From Bacteroidota bacterium (GTDB lineage: Bacteria; Bacteroidota; Ignavibacteria; Kryptoniales; JAKASW01), in contig JAJZVO010000011.1 in NCBI GenBank assembly GCA_021845665.1, positions 21,951 to 85,950 on the forward strand: 64,000 nucleotides of DNA. Direction: 5' to 3'. The position numbers were made by a program, and so were the translations under genes. Under the pieces are notes generated by a model, which saw only the letters and a program-made list of their open reading frames with translations, did no database searches and was not told the DNA's origin. Within the stretch, counting starts at the first letter, position 1. Each line of letters opens with the position of its first letter. This document shows, one piece after another, positions 29,002-41,074 of this stretch.

Positions 29002-30735
29002 ATGAGCACCAACGAAATGACAGGCTCGGAAATATTCGTCAAGAGCCTGATCGAAGAGAATGTCGAATACATGTTCGGATACCCCGGAGGGGCGGTAATC
29101 GGGGTCTATGACGCGATGCACGACATGTCGCACATAAAACATATACTTACCCGCCATGAACAAGGCGCCGTACATGCCGCTGAAGGATACGCGAAGGCGA
29201 CCGGTAAGGTAGGAGTGGTACTCGTCACCTCCGGACCCGGCGCGACCAACACCGTCACCGGAGTAGCCGACGCCTACATGGATTCAGTACCCATCGTCGT
29301 TTTCACCGGCCAGGTGTCGACCCACCTCATCGGGAACGACGCATTCCAGGAAGCAGACATAATTGGAATCACAAGGTCCATAACGAAACATAATTTTCTC
29401 GTAAAAGACGTCAAACAACTCGCATGGACGATCAAGGCGGCGTTCCATATCGCCTCCACGGGCAGACCCGGCCCGGTCGTCGTGGATATGCCTAAAGACG
29501 TAATGGCATCAAAGGCTCCATTCCTCTATCCGAAAGAAGTTAAACTCCGAGGTTATCACCCGTTTTATTTCGGACACATGGGACAGATAAACAAGGCTGT
29601 CGAGATCATAAACGCATCGCGCAAGCCAGTCCTCTATGTCGGCGGCGGCGTCATAAATTCAAACGCCTCGACCGAATTATTCAACCTCGCAAAGAAGCTC
29701 AATGCACCTGTGGCGATGACCCTGATGGGACTCGGAGCATACCCGGGCGACGACAAGCTGTCGATGGGAAGGGTCGGCGTGCACGGGACCTGGTACTCGA
29801 ATGTTGCGGTGGATCAGTGCGACTGCCTGATAGCTATCGGCTCGCGCTTCGACGACCGCGTCACGGGAAACCCCGCGATGTTTTCCCCCAACTCCAGGAA
29901 AATCCATATCGACATCGACCCGTCGGCAATCAGCAAAAACGTGAAAGTGGATGTGCCGATAGTCGGCGATGTCCGTCACGTGCTCGAAAGACTCACCCCG
30001 CTGGTCAACCCTCTCAATACCAAGGAATGGCTCGAGCAAATCGAAGAGTGGAAGGCAGAGCATCCGCTCAGATATGAGAATGGTAACGAGATACGAGCCC
30101 AGTATGTGATCGAGAAAATTTATGAGCTGACGAACGGGAACGCGGTTATCACGACAGATGTCGGCCAGAATCAAATGTGGACCGCCCAGTTCTACAAATT
30201 CCTGAACCCCAGGTCGAACATTACATCAGGCGGTCTCGGGACAATGGGATTCTCCTTCCCCGCCGCGATGGGAGCAGCTTTCGGCGTGAAAGACAGGCCA
30301 GTCTTCAGCATAAACGGCGACGGCGGCATCCAGATGAACATTCAGGAAATGGCAACTGCTGTTTCTAACAAACTCCCTCTTAAGATAGTGATCTTGAACA
30401 ATGGCTACCTCGGAATGGTACGACAGTGGCAGGACCTCTTCTACAAGAAGCGGTATAGCCACGTAACTCTCGGGAATAACCCCGACTTTGTGAAGCTGGC
30501 CGAGGCCTTCGGCGGTGCGGGATTCGTCGCTGACAAAACCGAAGAAGTAGTCCCGACACTCGAGGAAGCAATGAAGATAAACGACCGCCCTGTCATCATC
30601 GATTTCAGGACCATTAAGGAAGACAACGTGTTCCCGATGATACCGAGCGCCGGTACCGTGGCACAGATAATCGACTATCCAAAATCAGTTAAGGAGCTGG
30701 AAATGGCAAAGACCCAGTCGGAGGCTGTGAAGTGA
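29002..30735 (+). CDS. ilvB: acetolactate synthase large subunit
   Basis: TPP-enzyme motifs: YPGGAVIGVYDAM, HEQGAVHAAEGYAKATGKVGV, NGDGGIQMNIQEM. Confidence 0.97.
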   Translation: MSTNEMTGSEIFVKSLIEENVEYMFGYPGGAVIGVYDAMHDMSHIKHILTRHEQGAVHAAEGYAKATGKVGVVLVTSGPGATNTVTGVADAYMDSVPIVVFTGQVSTHLIGNDAFQEADIIGITRSITKHNFLVKDVKQLAWTIKAAFHIASTGRPGPVVVDMPKDVMASKAPFLYPKEVKLRGYHPFYFGHMGQINKAVEIINASRKPVLYVGGGVINSNASTELFNLAKKLNAPVAMTLMGLGAYPGDDKLSMGRVGVHGTWYSNVAVDQCDCLIAIGSRFDDRVTGNPAMFSPNSRKIHIDIDPSAISKNVKVDVPIVGDVRHVLERLTPLVNPLNTKEWLEQIEEWKAEHPLRYENGNEIRAQYVIEKIYELTNGNAVITTDVGQNQMWTAQFYKFLNPRSNITSGGLGTMGFSFPAAMGAAFGVKDRPVFSINGDGGIQMNIQEMATAVSNKLPLKIVILNNGYLGMVRQWQDLFYKKRYSHVTLGNNPDFVKLAEAFGGAGFVADKTEEVVPTLEEAMKINDRPVIIDFRTIKEDNVFPMIPSAGTVAQIIDYPKSVKELEMAKTQSEAVK

Positions 30736-31223
30736 AGAAACACACAATCTCCATCCTGGTAGAAAACAAGTTCGGTGCATTGAACAGAATCGTGGGACTC
30801 TTCAGCGCCCGCGGATATAATATCGACAGCATCTCCGTCGGCACTAGCGAAGACGATTCAGTCGCAAGAGTTACGATCGTATCGAAGGGCGACGACGACG
30901 TGATCGAGCAGATCATTAAACAGCTAAACAAGCTTATCGACGTCACAAAGGTGGTTGACCTCACTTATGACAATTTTGTCGAGAGAGAGCTGGTACTGAT
31001 CAAGGTAGCGGCCAACCGGAATTCAAGATCGGAACTCATGCAGATATCCGAAATATTCCGGTCGAAGATTATCGATATCAGCCCGCGCTCGATTACAATC
31101 GAAGCGACAGGAAGCGAGCAGAAGGTCGACGCGATGATAAAGATGCTCGATCCCTTCGGCATAAAAGAGATAGCCCGAACCGGGCGCGTAGCACTCAAGC
31201 GGGAATTCGAAGGAACAGTATAA
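30732..31223 (+). CDS. ilvN: acetolactate synthase small subunit
   Basis: ACT domain: ISILVENKFGALNRIVGLFSARGYNIDSISVG; 4-bp overlap with ilvB. Confidence 0.95.
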   Translation: MKKHTISILVENKFGALNRIVGLFSARGYNIDSISVGTSEDDSVARVTIVSKGDDDVIEQIIKQLNKLIDVTKVVDLTYDNFVERELVLIKVAANRNSRSELMQISEIFRSKIIDISPRSITIEATGSEQKVDAMIKMLDPFGIKEIARTGRVALKREFEGTV

Positions 31224-31224
31224 T

Positions 31225-31395
31225 GGATTACCGGAATAGTGGGATTATGGATCATTGGATAACTGGAAAGGCGAATTTCCAAAAGGAATGCGCATCCGAT
31301 CCGCCTCGCACCCGGCAGGATCAATGTCGACATGATGCGAATCGCCCCTGCCTCGATCATTCCATAATTCCACATTCCCTCAATCCAACATTCCC
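31225..31395. repeat. imperfect ~35-bp inverted repeat between ilvN and ilvC
   Basis: GGATTACCGGAATAGTGGGATTATGGATCATTGGA versus reverse complement of TCGATCATTCCATAATTCCACATTCCCTCAATCC. Confidence 0.55.
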
Positions 31396-31432
31396 CCAGT
31401 CACCATTGAAATCAGACAAAAACCAGAACTAA

Positions 31433-32437
<1,005 letters not shown>

Positions 32438-32591
32438 TAAAGCAAAACGGGAACACGAATGGCATGTATGGATCCGATTACCAGAACGAATTCCGCGAGT
32501 AGAACATACTCAGATATGTCCGTTTGCGCGATCGGCCTGGATGGACAGCCATCCGTGCTATTCTTGTTCAATTTATAAGAGGAATGACCTG

Positions 32592-34202
32592 ATGGGACAG
32601 AAGATATACATATACGATACTACGCTCCGCGACGGCACGCAGGGGGAAGAGATCTCTTTCAGCGTAGAAGACAAGGTGAAGATAGCTCTTCATCTGGACG
32701 GCTTCGGTGTGGATTACATCGAAGGTGGATGGCCGGGTTCTAACCCGAAGGACATGGAGTTCTTCGAAAGGATGAAGAACGTTAAACTGAAACACGCCAG
32801 GCTCGCCGCCTTCGGCAGCACGTGCAAGGCTTCATCGACTCCAGAGACAGACTCCAACGTCAATCAACTCCTGAGTGCTGCCACTCCGACGGTGACTATT
32901 TTCGGCAAGTCTTGGGACATGCACGTAACAGCCGCCCTGGGCACTACGAAAGAAAAGAACATCGAGATTATCACCGAAACCGTGAAATATCTGAAGAAGC
33001 ACGGGAAGGAAGTGATCTATGACGCTGAGCATTTCTTCGACGGCTACAAGTCCGACTCCGAATACGCCCTTAGTACGATCAAAGCCGCCGAAGCGGGCGG
33101 GGCTGACTTCATCGTCCTCTGTGACACGAACGGCGGCAGCCTCCCCGACGAAGTCGAGAAGATTGCACGCACCGCCGGCAGCACTGTGAAGATACCCATC
33201 GGTATACACGCTCACAACGATTCAGAGCTCGCCGTAGCCAATTCACTGGCCGCGGTGAGGGCCGGTGCCACCCAGGTTCAAGGAACAATCAACGGATTTG
33301 GTGAAAGGTGCGGCAACGCCAACCTCTGTTCGATAATTCCGAACCTTCAGCTGAAGATGAATATTCCTGTCCTCCCACAGGCGAAGCTGAAGGGCCTTAC
33401 TGAGCTTTCGAGATTCGTAAGTGAAGTGGCAAACCTTCAGCCGAGAAAGAGCCTCCCCTACGTGGGTCAAAGCGCTTTCGCTCACAAGGGAGGCGTTCAC
33501 GTCAGCGCAGTGATGAAATCGGCGCGCACTTACGAGCACATCGAACCGGAAGTGGTCGGCAACTCACGACGCGTTCTCGTCAGCGACCTCTCGGGCAAGA
33601 GCAACGTGCTTTATAAGGCGGAGCGGCTGGGAATTCAGATCGCAGACAACAACGGGAAAGCCACAAAGATCGTCAATGAACTCAAGGCACTTGAAAGCCA
33701 GGGATATGTCTTCGAGGATGCCGACGCTTCACTGGAAATTCTGATGCGAAGGGATACAGGCGGGGTTGAGATACCGTTCGAACTTGAAGCTCTCCACATT
33801 ATCATCGAGAAGAATGACAATGCCGGTCTCGCTCATACTGAGGCCGTGATAAAGCTGCGAGTCGGCGACAAAATCGAACACACCGCCGCGGAAGGAAACG
33901 GCCCTGTGAACGCGCTCGACAACGCGCTTCGCAAGGCGCTCCTGCAATTCTACCCTCAACTCGCCGAGACGAAATTGTCCGACTACAAAGTGAGGGTCGT
34001 AAATGCCGGAGAAGGTACCAGCGCGAAAGTAAGAGTACTCATTGAGACAACAGACGGCGAATCGGATTGGAGCACCGTCGGTGTTTCCGAAAATATAATC
34101 GAAGCAAGCTGGAAAGCCCTTGTGGACTCAATTGTCTACAAGATGATGAAGGACAATGATAAAGCAAAAGCCGAAAAGAAAGAGTTAGAGGTGGCAAGAT
34201 GA
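32592..34202 (+). CDS. cimA: citramalate synthase
   Basis: [53 protein letters not shown]. Confidence 0.93.
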   Translation: MGQKIYIYDTTLRDGTQGEEISFSVEDKVKIALHLDGFGVDYIEGGWPGSNPKDMEFFERMKNVKLKHARLAAFGSTCKASSTPETDSNVNQLLSAATPTVTIFGKSWDMHVTAALGTTKEKNIEIITETVKYLKKHGKEVIYDAEHFFDGYKSDSEYALSTIKAAEAGGADFIVLCDTNGGSLPDEVEKIARTAGSTVKIPIGIHAHNDSELAVANSLAAVRAGATQVQGTINGFGERCGNANLCSIIPNLQLKMNIPVLPQAKLKGLTELSRFVSEVANLQPRKSLPYVGQSAFAHKGGVHVSAVMKSARTYEHIEPEVVGNSRRVLVSDLSGKSNVLYKAERLGIQIADNNGKATKIVNELKALESQGYVFEDADASLEILMRRDTGGVEIPFELEALHIIIEKNDNAGLAHTEAVIKLRVGDKIEHTAAEGNGPVNALDNALRKALLQFYPQLAETKLSDYKVRVVNAGEGTSAKVRVLIETTDGESDWSTVGVSENIIEASWKALVDSIVYKMMKDNDKAKAEKKELEVAR

Positions 34203-34429
34203 ATGCCCAGACACGTATTGAATTGCTTGAGAAAGCATTGAACAGCGAAATGGAGACCATCAAACGCTACAACGATCACGCGGAAGTTTCTGAAGACGCA
34301 GAGACGAAAAAATTGTTCCGCTCTCTCGCCAGCCAGAAGTATGAACACTACCTGCAGATCGAAAAACATCTCCGCCAGCTTAAGGCGAATAACGACATTA
34401 CCGACGCAATTAACAGCATGTTTCAGTAG
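34199..34429 (+). CDS. 76-aa rubrerythrin/half-ferritin-like two-helix protein
   Basis: ATGA overlap with cim[51 protein letters not shown] resembles helices A/B of rubrerythrin-like proteins. Confidence 0.65.
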   Translation: MNAQTRIELLEKALNSEMETIKRYNDHAEVSEDAETKKLFRSLASQKYEHYLQIEKHLRQLKANNDITDAINSMFQ

Positions 34430-34446
34430 AACCGTAGGGAGAGGAA

Positions 34447-36006
34447 ATGAGCGACAAGATATATATTTTCGACACGACACTGCGCGACGGTGAACAGTCC
34501 CCCGGATGCAGTATGAATACTCAAGAGAAGATGAAGATGGCGAGACAGCTGGAAGCTCTCAACGTTGACATCATTGAGGCGGGTTTCCCGATTGCGTCTG
34601 ATGGAGACTTCGAAGCCGTCCGAGAGATTTCGAAAACCATCAAGGGTTGCACCATTGCGGGTCTTTGCAGGGCGACGACGCTCGACATTGATCGCGCGTT
34701 CGAGGCGCTGCAGTACGCCGAGAAGCCACGCATCCACGTTTTCATTGCGACAAGCGACATCCATCTCAAGCACAAGCTCAACAAGACACGTGAGCAGGTG
34801 CTTGAACAGTCAGTCGACGCCGTCACGTATGCAAAGAAACTCGCGAGCGACGTTGAGTTCAGTTGCGAAGACGCGAGTAGAAGCGACATCGACTACCTTT
34901 GCCAGATAATTGAGGCGGTCATCGGAGCCGGGGCGACAACCATAAACCTCCCGGACACGGTTGGTTATGCGCTTCCTCAGGATTACGGCGCCATGATCAG
35001 CACTATCCGTACCCGGGTGAAGAACATCAACAAGGCCATTCTGAGCACTCATTGCCATAACGACCTTGGCCTGGCGGTTTCCAATTCCATCGCCGCTGTG
35101 GCGAACGGAGCGAGGCAAATAGAATGCACCGTCAACGGCATCGGGGAACGCGCCGGAAACGCGTCCCTGGAAGAGTTCGTGATGGCACTCAGGACGCGCC
35201 CCGACGCCCTCCCCTTCCATACCGACGTGAAGGCGGAGGAAATTTACAAGACCAGCCGCCTCCTCTCGACTCTCACGGGCATGATGGTACAACGCAACAA
35301 GGCGATAGTCGGCGCGAACGCCTTCTCCCACGAGGCGGGAATCCATCAGGACGGCATCATCAAGAGCAGGATGACTTACGAGATAATGACGCCTGAGTCC
35401 GTCGGGATTAAGCATTCGACGCTGGTTCTCGGAAAGCATTCCGGAAGACATGCTCTCAAGAAGAGATTCGAAGAACTCGGCTACTCCTTGAGCCCTGAGG
35501 AGCTCAACAACGTCTACACCGAATTCACGCAGCTTGCCGACAAGAAAAAGGAAATCCTCGACGAGGATCTGGTTGCCATATTGAACAACAAGTTCGATAA
35601 CGACGAGACCAGCTTCACTCTTTCAAGTCTTCAGGTCATGACTGGCACCGGAGTGAAATCGACAGCCGTGATCGAGCTGAGCGACGGGAAAGAGACGTAC
35701 GTCGACTCCGCCACCGGAGACGGCCCGGTCGACGCGGCCTATAACGCCATCGAGAGAATTACCAAGCTGAACGGACAGCTTACCGACTACAATATCAAGT
35801 CGGTCACATGGGGCGGAGATGCGGTCGGAGAGGTAGTCGTTAAAGTTATTTTCAATGACGTGATCTTCACCGGCCACGCCGCCAGTACCGACATCGTTAC
35901 CGGAAGCGTCGAGGCGTATCTGCAGGCGGTCAACCGCGCCCTTTCGGCAAAGTCTTCAAAGGCTGTCGAAGACAACGTGATAAAGAAACAGGCGAACGCC
36001 GTGTAA
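34447..36006 (+). CDS. leuA: 2-isopropylmalate synthase
   Basis: [51 protein letters not shown]. Confidence 0.97.
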   Translation: MSDKIYIFDTTLRDGEQSPGCSMNTQEKMKMARQLEALNVDIIEAGFPIASDGDFEAVREISKTIKGCTIAGLCRATTLDIDRAFEALQYAEKPRIHVFIATSDIHLKHKLNKTREQVLEQSVDAVTYAKKLASDVEFSCEDASRSDIDYLCQIIEAVIGAGATTINLPDTVGYALPQDYGAMISTIRTRVKNINKAILSTHCHNDLGLAVSNSIAAVANGARQIECTVNGIGERAGNASLEEFVMALRTRPDALPFHTDVKAEEIYKTSRLLSTLTGMMVQRNKAIVGANAFSHEAGIHQDGIIKSRMTYEIMTPESVGIKHSTLVLGKHSGRHALKKRFEELGYSLSPEELNNVYTEFTQLADKKKEILDEDLVAILNNKFDNDETSFTLSSLQVMTGTGVKSTAVIELSDGKETYVDSATGDGPVDAAYNAIERITKLNGQLTDYNIKSVTWGGDAVGEVVVKVIFNDVIFTGHAASTDIVTGSVEAYLQAVNRALSAKSSKAVEDNVIKKQANAV

Positions 36007-36084
36007 ATCACCCTTCGCCTGGTTAATTTCTTACAACTAACGAATACGACTAAGAACCACAAAAATCAAAGAGAGATTTCTAAA

Positions 36085-37383
36085 ATGGGAATGACAATCA
36101 CCGAGAAAATTCTTGCCGGTCACTCCGGAAAGGATCGCGTTGTGCCTGGTGAAAACGTTTGGATCGACGTCGATGTACTGATGACTCACGACGTCACCGG
36201 ACCCGGCACTATCTCGATATTCAGGAAAGAATTCGGCAAAGATGCCAGGATATGGGACCGAAATAAAGTCGTAGTGATCCCGGATCATTATATTTTCACC
36301 GAAGACCAGCACGCGAAACGTAACGTGGTTTTCCTCAGAGACTTTGTGAAAGACCAGCAGATAGAAAATTTCTATGACGTCGGTACACCCGATTACAAGG
36401 GCGTCTGCCACGTTGCACTCCCCGAAGAGGGGTACACGAGACCAGGCGATGTTCTTTTCGGCACCGACTCCCACACCTGCACCGCGGGTGCATTCGGCGA
36501 GTTCGCCACCGGGATCGGCAATACCGATGCCGCCTTTATCCTCGGAACGGGTAAATTGTGGGTGAAAGTTCCGCAGACAATGCGTTTCGTCTTCAACGGC
36601 AAGATGCCCGATTATCTGATGGCAAAGGATCTGATACTAAGGATAATCGGAGATATCGGAGTCGATGGCGCTTCTTACGCCGCGATGGAATTCGCCGGTG
36701 AAGCCGTGTACAGCCTCAACATTGAGGAAAGGATGACCCTCTGTAATATGGTCATCGAAGCGGGTGGTAAAAACGGAATTATAGCTCCTGACAACGAGAC
36801 CGAAAAATACGTCAAGGCAAGAACCAATAAGCCGTACAAGCCGGTGCAGAACGACCCCGACGCGGAGTTCGCTTCCGAACTCAAATACGATACAGCCAAA
36901 ATCGTCCCTCTCGTCGCGAAGCCACATTCTCCCGAAAATGTCGAAGCGGCGGAAAGACTCTCCGACGTGAAGGTCGACAGAGTTTACATAGGTTCTTGTA
37001 CCGGCGGCAAACTCACAGACTTCAAAGCCGCAGCGAAAATCCTTAACGGTAGAAAGACGGCAGTGGATACGTTCATAGTCCCCGCCACTACCGACGTTGA
37101 AAAGGGTCTTGAAAAAGAGAAGATCGGCAGCAAGACGCTCTTGCAGATATTCAAAGAAGCCGGAACGAGGATAGGGCACGCTAGCTGCGGTGCATGTCTC
37201 GGGGGACCGGAAGACACGTTCGGCCGGATAAACGGCGAAGAAATATGCGTATCGACTACCAACCGTAACTTCCCGGGGAGAATGGGATCCAAGAAGGGAC
37301 AGGTATATCTCGCATCGCCGTTGACTGCTGCCGCTACGGCACTGACCGGCAAAATCACGGACCCGAGGAAGTTCCTCGCATAA
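36085..37383 (+). CDS. leuC: 3-isopropylmalate dehydratase large subunit
   Basis: Aconitase family: GTDSHTCTAGAFGEFATGIGNTD, IGSCTGGKLTDF, SCGACLGG. Confidence 0.96.
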   Translation: MGMTITEKILAGHSGKDRVVPGENVWIDVDVLMTHDVTGPGTISIFRKEFGKDARIWDRNKVVVIPDHYIFTEDQHAKRNVVFLRDFVKDQQIENFYDVGTPDYKGVCHVALPEEGYTRPGDVLFGTDSHTCTAGAFGEFATGIGNTDAAFILGTGKLWVKVPQTMRFVFNGKMPDYLMAKDLILRIIGDIGVDGASYAAMEFAGEAVYSLNIEERMTLCNMVIEAGGKNGIIAPDNETEKYVKARTNKPYKPVQNDPDAEFASELKYDTAKIVPLVAKPHSPENVEAAERLSDVKVDRVYIGSCTGGKLTDFKAAAKILNGRKTAVDTFIVPATTDVEKGLEKEKIGSKTLLQIFKEAGTRIGHASCGACLGGPEDTFGRINGEEICVSTTNRNFPGRMGSKKGQVYLASPLTAAATALTGKITDPRKFLA

Positions 37384-37449
37384 TCGTAGAACCGCACACC
37401 ATTCATTCGAATGAACAAGAATCAGCAGAAATCAGGAGATTGACAGAAC

Positions 37450-38034
37450 ATGTCACAGAATAGAATAACCGGGAAGGTCTACGTTGTCGGCGACAATGTG
37501 GACACGGATCAGATCATACCGGCCAAGCATTTGGTTTATGACACACATTCACCGGAAGAGCGCAAGCTATACGGTAAATACGCAATGAGCGGAGTACCTG
37601 AGGAGAAGTCCGGCCTTCCTGAAGGCGGCGTGAAATTCATTAAAGAAGGTACATTTGAATCCGAATTCCCCATTATCGTGGGCGGTAAGAATTTCGGATG
37701 CGGCTCTTCGAGGGAGCACGCACCGCTGGCCCTTCAGGTCGCCGGGGTAAAAGCGGTCGTCGCACAGACGTATGCGCGCATATTCTACCGCAACTCTGTC
37801 GACGGCGGCTTCCTTAAGCCTCTCGAATCGGTGGAAAACATTTTCAAGTCGTTCTCGACAGGCGACCATGTAGAGATCGATCTCGATGCCAACAAGATTA
37901 CAAACAAAACATCCGGAAAATCTTTCGAGCTCCGTCCGCTCGGCGACGCTGCAGACATCATAAATGCCGGTGGACTCTTCGCCTACGCCCGAAAGATCGG
38001 CATGATCAAGTCGAAGGCGGAGGCCAATGTTTAA
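37450..38034 (+). CDS. leuD: 3-isopropylmalate dehydratase small subunit
   Basis: [33 protein letters not shown]. Confidence 0.96.
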   Translation: MSQNRITGKVYVVGDNVDTDQIIPAKHLVYDTHSPEERKLYGKYAMSGVPEEKSGLPEGGVKFIKEGTFESEFPIIVGGKNFGCGSSREHAPLALQVAGVKAVVAQTYARIFYRNSVDGGFLKPLESVENIFKSFSTGDHVEIDLDANKITNKTSGKSFELRPLGDAADIINAGGLFAYARKIGMIKSKAEANV

Positions 38035-39094
38035 GATCGCAGTCATCCCCGGAGACGGCATCGGCACGGAAGTTACGTCGCAGGCCGTAAGAATATTGAA
38101 GAAAGCCTCACGCATTCTCAACGAACAATTCGAGTTCACCGAACTCAGAGCGGGCGGGATCGCCATCGATACGGACGGCAGACCTCTCCCCGAGGCGACA
38201 CTAAGCGCGGCGCTTGCAAGCGACGCGGTCCTTCTCGGAGCTGTCGGCGGACCGAAGTGGGACACACTTCCCTACGAGATGAAACCCGAGCAGGCTCTGC
38301 TCGGCCTGAGAAAAGGGCTAGAGCTTTACGCCAACATCCGGCCGGCGATCCTCTTCGACGCTCTCCTGAACGCTTCGTCCTTGAAACCCGAAGTGGTGAA
38401 GGGAATCGATATCGTCGTCATCAGGGAGTTGACGGGGGGCATCTATTACGGAAGGCCTGCAGGCATAATCGAAGAGAACGGCACCCGTCGCGGAATCAAC
38501 ACGATGACCTATACTGTCCCGGAAATCGAACGAATAGCCCACACCGCCTTTAAACTGGCGAAGACCAGGAAAAAGAAGGTCACCTCCGTCGATAAGGCGA
38601 ATATCCTTCATACCTCCATGTTGTGGAGGGAAGTCGTGAGCGGTATCCAGAAGAACGACTATCCCGACATCCAACTCGATCACATGTATGTCGACAACGC
38701 TTCGATGCAGCTCGTGAGGAATCCGAAACACTTCGACGTTATACTGACTGAGAATATGTTTGGCGATATCCTGAGCGACGAGGCCTCGATGCTCACGGGT
38801 TCGATCGGCATGCTCCCTTCGGCTAGCATCGGTGAAAAACATGCGCTGTACGAACCAGTACACGGCAGCGCACCGGACATAGCCGGGAAAGGACTCGCTA
38901 ATCCGATTGCAAGTATCCTTTCGGCGGCAATGCTGCTGGAGTATTCACTGAAACAGAAAGAACTTGCAAGGAAGATATTCCACGCCGTCGAAACAGTTCT
39001 CGGAGAGGGCTACCGAACTTCAGACATCGCCACTGCCGGCCAAAACGTCCTCTCTACCGAGGAGATGGGCCGCCGGGTAGAGAACGCCCTTTAG
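38027..39094 (+). CDS. leuB: 3-isopropylmalate dehydrogenase
   Basis: [46 protein letters not shown]; overlaps leuD. Confidence 0.97.
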   Translation: MFKIAVIPGDGIGTEVTSQAVRILKKASRILNEQFEFTELRAGGIAIDTDGRPLPEATLSAALASDAVLLGAVGGPKWDTLPYEMKPEQALLGLRKGLELYANIRPAILFDALLNASSLKPEVVKGIDIVVIRELTGGIYYGRPAGIIEENGTRRGINTMTYTVPEIERIAHTAFKLAKTRKKKVTSVDKANILHTSMLWREVVSGIQKNDYPDIQLDHMYVDNASMQLVRNPKHFDVILTENMFGDILSDEASMLTGSIGMLPSASIGEKHALYEPVHGSAPDIAGKGLANPIASILSAAMLLEYSLKQKELARKIFHAVETVLGEGYRTSDIATAGQNVLSTEEMGRRVENAL

Positions 39095-39569
39095 AGTAAT
39101 CTTATCGCAATGGTCGTCGGCAGAGGTTCCTCACCTCTGCCACCTTGCGAGTTAAGTGTTCGCTCCCTCTTTCAGAAGCAGGCTGTCCCGGACAGGGCGA
39201 AAGGCAGTCAGGCTGCTTTCAATTCACTCTATCTCATAATGTTTTGTGGAAGAGCCGAAGACTCTCCACCTCCGGAAGTTCTAAGTAGCCCCGCCATTGA
39301 GACGTCATTCGTGCCGTTTCATAATCCTGCACCATTGGTCAATCCAGGTGACATTTGCATTCCGACGCCAACACATGTCTCCGAGAAGTTGAAATGCATC
39401 GCCCTTGCCCCTATATTTAACCTATCGCAATTTGTAGACTTATGAAAGTATCTTTAAGTAAATTAGCATTGAACGGTTTCAACCTGCCCGAGCTCGTTCG
39501 AAAGTCGTGCCTATCTCTTTGCGTCCCGGATCCGATTACTAGGCCTCTTAAAGCCATACAGGTTATCTA

Positions 39570-40526
39570 GTGCTGAACTATGTTTGGATAGGCCTTGTCC
39601 TGATAGGCGTGCTTGCTGCGGCATCGACCGATATTTACGATGCGTCTACAAACCGTTACAGGAACGGGCAACCGTTCGAGCTTCAGTACAATAGCACGAC
39701 AGCCATGAATGGGACCGTTTCATATTCTCGCGAATATTATGACAAGTTTTACGGTGTAGACGTCGATTCACCGGATACTATCAGCTGTCGCGCCGATCTA
39801 ACGGGCAGCTTCATAAACATATACACTGACAATGATTCACCGAAGATATGGAAGATTGTCGCGAAGACCGACGACAATTCGAAGCTAATAACTGCGAAAG
39901 TCCTTTCTCAGCACGGCAACATGATGACTATTCTACTACCGACAACTTCACTTGTAAAGACCAAGGCTGTTCTCGACGCCGTGATAAGCTATAGCGAGCT
40001 TGCCGTGAAAATCGCACTTGGGTTGATTGGCGTAATGGCTTTCTGGCTCGGGATAATGAAGCTTGCCGAAGATAGCGGAATGATAAAAATCATCGCACGT
40101 GTTTTGAAGCCCGTGATGGTAAGGATTTTCCCCGATATACCTCCGGATCATCCCGCAATCGGTGCGATGATCATGAACATGGCGGCAAATATGCTTGGGC
40201 TGAACAACGCAGCTACTCCGCTGGGCCTGAAAGCCATGGAACATCTTGAGAGTCTGAACACGCATAAAGGAACTGCCACCAACGCCATGATAACCTTCCT
40301 TGCGATCAACACTGCGGGGTTGACTCTTATCCCTGCAACGGCAATCGCAGTGCGTGCAGCCCTCGGTTCGAAGGATCCGACTATTATCTTAATGACTTCT
40401 TTCTTTGGGGCAGGCCTGGCTACGATAGCAGGCATAGCCGCTGCCAAGATTCTGCAGAGATTGAAGATATATAGGATCGACGACAAGCTTGACGGTAATC
40501 CGCCGGAAAGCGAAGGGTCAAATTGA
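39570..40526 (+). CDS. nucleoside-recognition (SpmA-like) membrane protein with extra N-terminal domain
   Basis: SpmA-like core MAANMLGLNNAATPLGLKAME; extra ~110-aa soluble segment after TM1; GTG start. Confidence 0.82.
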   Translation: MLNYVWIGLVLIGVLAAASTDIYDASTNRYRNGQPFELQYNSTTAMNGTVSYSREYYDKFYGVDVDSPDTISCRADLTGSFINIYTDNDSPKIWKIVAKTDDNSKLITAKVLSQHGNMMTILLPTTSLVKTKAVLDAVISYSELAVKIALGLIGVMAFWLGIMKLAEDSGMIKIIARVLKPVMVRIFPDIPPDHPAIGAMIMNMAANMLGLNNAATPLGLKAMEHLESLNTHKGTATNAMITFLAINTAGLTLIPATAIAVRAALGSKDPTIILMTSFFGAGLATIAGIAAAKILQRLKIYRIDDKLDGNPPESEGSN

Positions 40527-41059
40527 TCAAGGTTATACTTCAAACCCTATCGATAGTCGCGATACCGTTAATCATCGCGGCATTCGTAGCGTACGCCGCC
40601 AAAAAGAAAGTGCCGGTTTACGAATCCTTCGTTGCGGGAGCGAAGGGCGGTTTCGAAGTAGCGATAAAAATTATTCCCTATTTGGTGGCCATGCTGGTCG
40701 CAATCGGCATATTCAGGGCAAGCGGCGCGATGGAAATACTCGTCAAGCTTCTTGCGCCGATAGCAAATTTGATCGGAATGCCTCCGCAGGTCGTTCCGAT
40801 GGCTCTCCTACGCCCTCTTACAGGCAGTGGCTCTCTTGGACTTATGGCAGATACTATGAAAAGATATGGACCCGATTCATTTATAGGAATACTTGTCTCG
40901 ACTATGTACGGAAGCAGCGAAACGACTTTCTATGTACTCGCCGTATACTTCGGCGCGGTAAATATATATCGCACGCGGCACGCCGTAGCGGCAGGTTTGA
41001 TCGCAGATGCCGTCGGGATGCTTGGGGCTCTGCTGATCTGCAGACTTCTTTTCGGTTAA
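40523..41059 (+). CDS. SpmB-like membrane protein
   Basis: Nucleoside-recognition domain: RPLTGSGSLGLMADTMKRYGPDSFIG, YGSSETTFYVLAVYFG; overlaps SpmA-like ORF. Confidence 0.85.
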   Translation: MIKVILQTLSIVAIPLIIAAFVAYAAKKKVPVYESFVAGAKGGFEVAIKIIPYLVAMLVAIGIFRASGAMEILVKLLAPIANLIGMPPQVVPMALLRPLTGSGSLGLMADTMKRYGPDSFIGILVSTMYGSSETTFYVLAVYFGAVNIYRTRHAVAAGLIADAVGMLGALLICRLLFG

Positions 41060-41074
41060 TTAACGAGGAAACAA

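Noticed and set aside
34447-36006. leuA as a tandem duplicate of cimA or a homocitrate synthase
   Set aside because: Distinct family signatures and leuCDB context support CimA plus LeuA.
39110-39445. 111-aa plus-strand ORF after leuB
   Set aside because: Contains two hairpins, no RBS, no domain; treated as intergenic.
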